DNA of 5,604 nt, taken from contig JAYROM010000181.1 of the NCBI GenBank assembly GCA_041911695.1, positions 1-5,604 of the forward strand, written 5' to 3'. The translations under genes and the position numbers were made by a program. Shown here piece by piece: positions 4,670 to 5,604 of the stretch. The DNA comes from Pseudaeromonas sp041911695 (lineage in GTDB: Bacteria; Pseudomonadota; Gammaproteobacteria; Enterobacterales; Aeromonadaceae). Below the pieces are notes generated by a model. The model did no database searches and was not told the DNA's origin. It was given only the letters and a program-made list of their open reading frames with translations. Each line of letters begins with the position of its first letter. The stretch's first letter is position 1.

Positions 4670-5604
4670 ATGAAAACAATTCCTTTCAAGACCAAGATTT
4701 ACGCGCTGTTCTGCTCGGTCATTATCATCACGGTACTGACCGCTTATTTTAGCGTCAACCAGGTCGTGAGCGGCTATATCGCCTCCTCGACCCGCGACCG
4801 CATCCACAGCCAGATCGACTTTGTGCGCGAGAAGCTGGCCTACGATATTGACCAGAAAATCCTGCTCGCCGCCAACCTGAATTTTGGCGTCACCAACGTC
4901 AAGAAGACGCTGCAAGACACCGGCTTTCACAACATCATCAAGCTGATCAGCGATATGGCGTTTGATGGCAACGGCGTGATTGAGGATCAGAGCAAGATCG
5001 AGGCGCTGCGCGCCCTGATCAAAGAGGCCAACGGCAAGGTGCTGGTCAGCCCCCTGCTGTTTGATGGCGACAAACCGCTGATCCGCATTCTGGTGCCGCG
5101 CGGTGAGGACTCGGCCTACTTCTACTTTCTCGACATGACCCCGTTCCGCACCCTGTTGCAGCAAGCCAGCGTCAACGGCAGCCACTTCGAACTGAAAGAC
5201 AGCCAGGGTACCAAACTGTTCGGCGAGCAGGTGGGCAGTAACTGGGTGCCGCAGGTCAACAACCTGGAGACCCATGGTGCACGCTGGACACTGACCGGCT
5301 ATGTCGATCAAACCTATATCCAGACCATCACCAGCCAGCTGAACCGCACCATCACCCTGACCCTGCTGGTCGCCGGCCTGTTGATCATGGGGCTGTCGGT
5401 GTTGGCGGTGCGCGTCGCCTACAAGCCGATTATCTCGCTGCGTAATCTGGTCCAGTCACTGGCCCAGGGCAATGGCGATCTGACCCGCCGCCTACAGGTG
5501 ACCAATCAAGATGACTTGGGACAGATCTCCGCGGGCATCAACCAGTTCATCAGCAATCTGCAAAGTATGATGCTCGAAGTGCAGGAGGCCAGCCGTCGGC
5601 TGCA
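4670..5604 (+). CDS. Methyl-accepting chemotaxis protein, N-terminal part (3' end outside window)
   Basis: This is a transmembrane chemoreceptor that would pass ligand signals to CheA/CheW at the inner membrane. The frame is open from ATG 4670, six bases after AGGA, to the window end, giving 311 residues with no stop codon. A first membrane helix lies near residues 10-28, a periplasmic sensor region of about 200 residues near 29-226, and a second helix near 227-249. A HAMP domain spans about 250-303, recognised by YKPIISLRNLV, GNGDLTRRL and DDLGQISAGINQFI. The methylation helices and signalling hairpin are beyond the window. The sensor region does not look like the four-helix TarH domain of Tar/Trg. 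Its end (HFELKDSQGTKLFG, then GARWTLTGYVDQTYIQ) has a Cache-like flavour, but I cannot assign it to a family. Position next to mglBAC suggests sugar sensing, which is unproven. MCP identity rests on the TM-sensor-TM-HAMP layout; a HAMP histidine kinase or diguanylate cyclase is a less likely alternative. Confidence 0.87.
   Translation, partial: MKTIPFKTKIYALFCSVIIITVLTAYFSVNQVVSGYIASSTRDRIHSQIDFVREKLAYDIDQKILLAANLNFGVTNVKKTLQDTGFHNIIKLISDMAFDGNGVIEDQSKIEALRALIKEANGKVLVSPLLFDGDKPLIRILVPRGEDSAYFYFLDMTPFRTLLQQASVNGSHFELKDSQGTKLFGEQVGSNWVPQVNNLETHGARWTLTGYVDQTYIQTITSQLNRTITLTLLVAGLLIMGLSVLAVRVAYKPIISLRNLVQSLAQGNGDLTRRLQVTNQDDLGQISAGINQFISNLQSMMLEVQEASRRL

Noticed and set aside
4430..5311. 293-codon minus-strand open frame opposite the end of mglC and the MCP gene
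   Set aside because: It runs through the mglC terminator and the MCP coding frame, whose plus-strand product has clear membrane and HAMP features. It looks like a shadow frame.

Overview
The window is about 58-60% G+C by eye and carries a compact galactoside and galactose cluster, all on the + strand: the 3' end of a beta-galactosidase gene (lacZ), the complete high-affinity galactose/methyl-galactoside ABC transporter operon mglB-mglA-mglC, and the 5' part of a methyl-accepting chemotaxis protein (MCP) gene. The Mgl proteins are very close to E. coli MglBAC as I recall those sequences. The higher G+C, the lacZ-mglB adjacency and the HAMP sequence of the MCP suggest a gammaproteobacterium outside the Enterobacteriaceae, most likely Aeromonas or a relative. 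That assignment is inference from style and recall, not from a search.

Layout: 1-723 is the last 240 codons of lacZ. A 10-bp hairpin follows at 737-760 and probably ends its transcript. The 229-bp gap before mglB holds the control region. It has a good CRP-like site (779-794), a GalR/GalS-like operator (814-829), a second site that matches both the CRP and GalR/S patterns (831-847), and weak -10 candidates (870-884). The spacing resembles the E. coli gal promoter. mglB (953-1936) encodes the periplasmic binding protein. A stable hairpin with a GCAA tetraloop (1951-1974) separates it from mglA (about 2006-3517), the twin-ATPase subunit. mglC (3531-4541), the permease, follows after 13 bp with its own Shine-Dalgarno sequence. 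An 11-bp GNRA-capped terminator (4555-4588) closes the operon. The MCP gene starts at 4670 after a short AT-rich leader and runs off the window end in or just after its HAMP domain.

How the genes fit together: MglB captures galactose or small galactosides in the periplasm, MglC and MglA import them with ATP, and LacZ could split imported beta-galactosides into galactose and aglycone. The MCP may sense the same or a related nutrient, directly or through ligand-loaded MglB, but this rests only on position. No mobile element, tRNA/rRNA gene, CRISPR array or clearly new system is visible. The points worth a second look are regulatory and contextual: the mglB promoter architecture, the intercistronic hairpin and weak mglA start, one MglB surface residue that differs from E. 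coli at a position tied to chemotaxis, and the unassigned sensor domain of the MCP.
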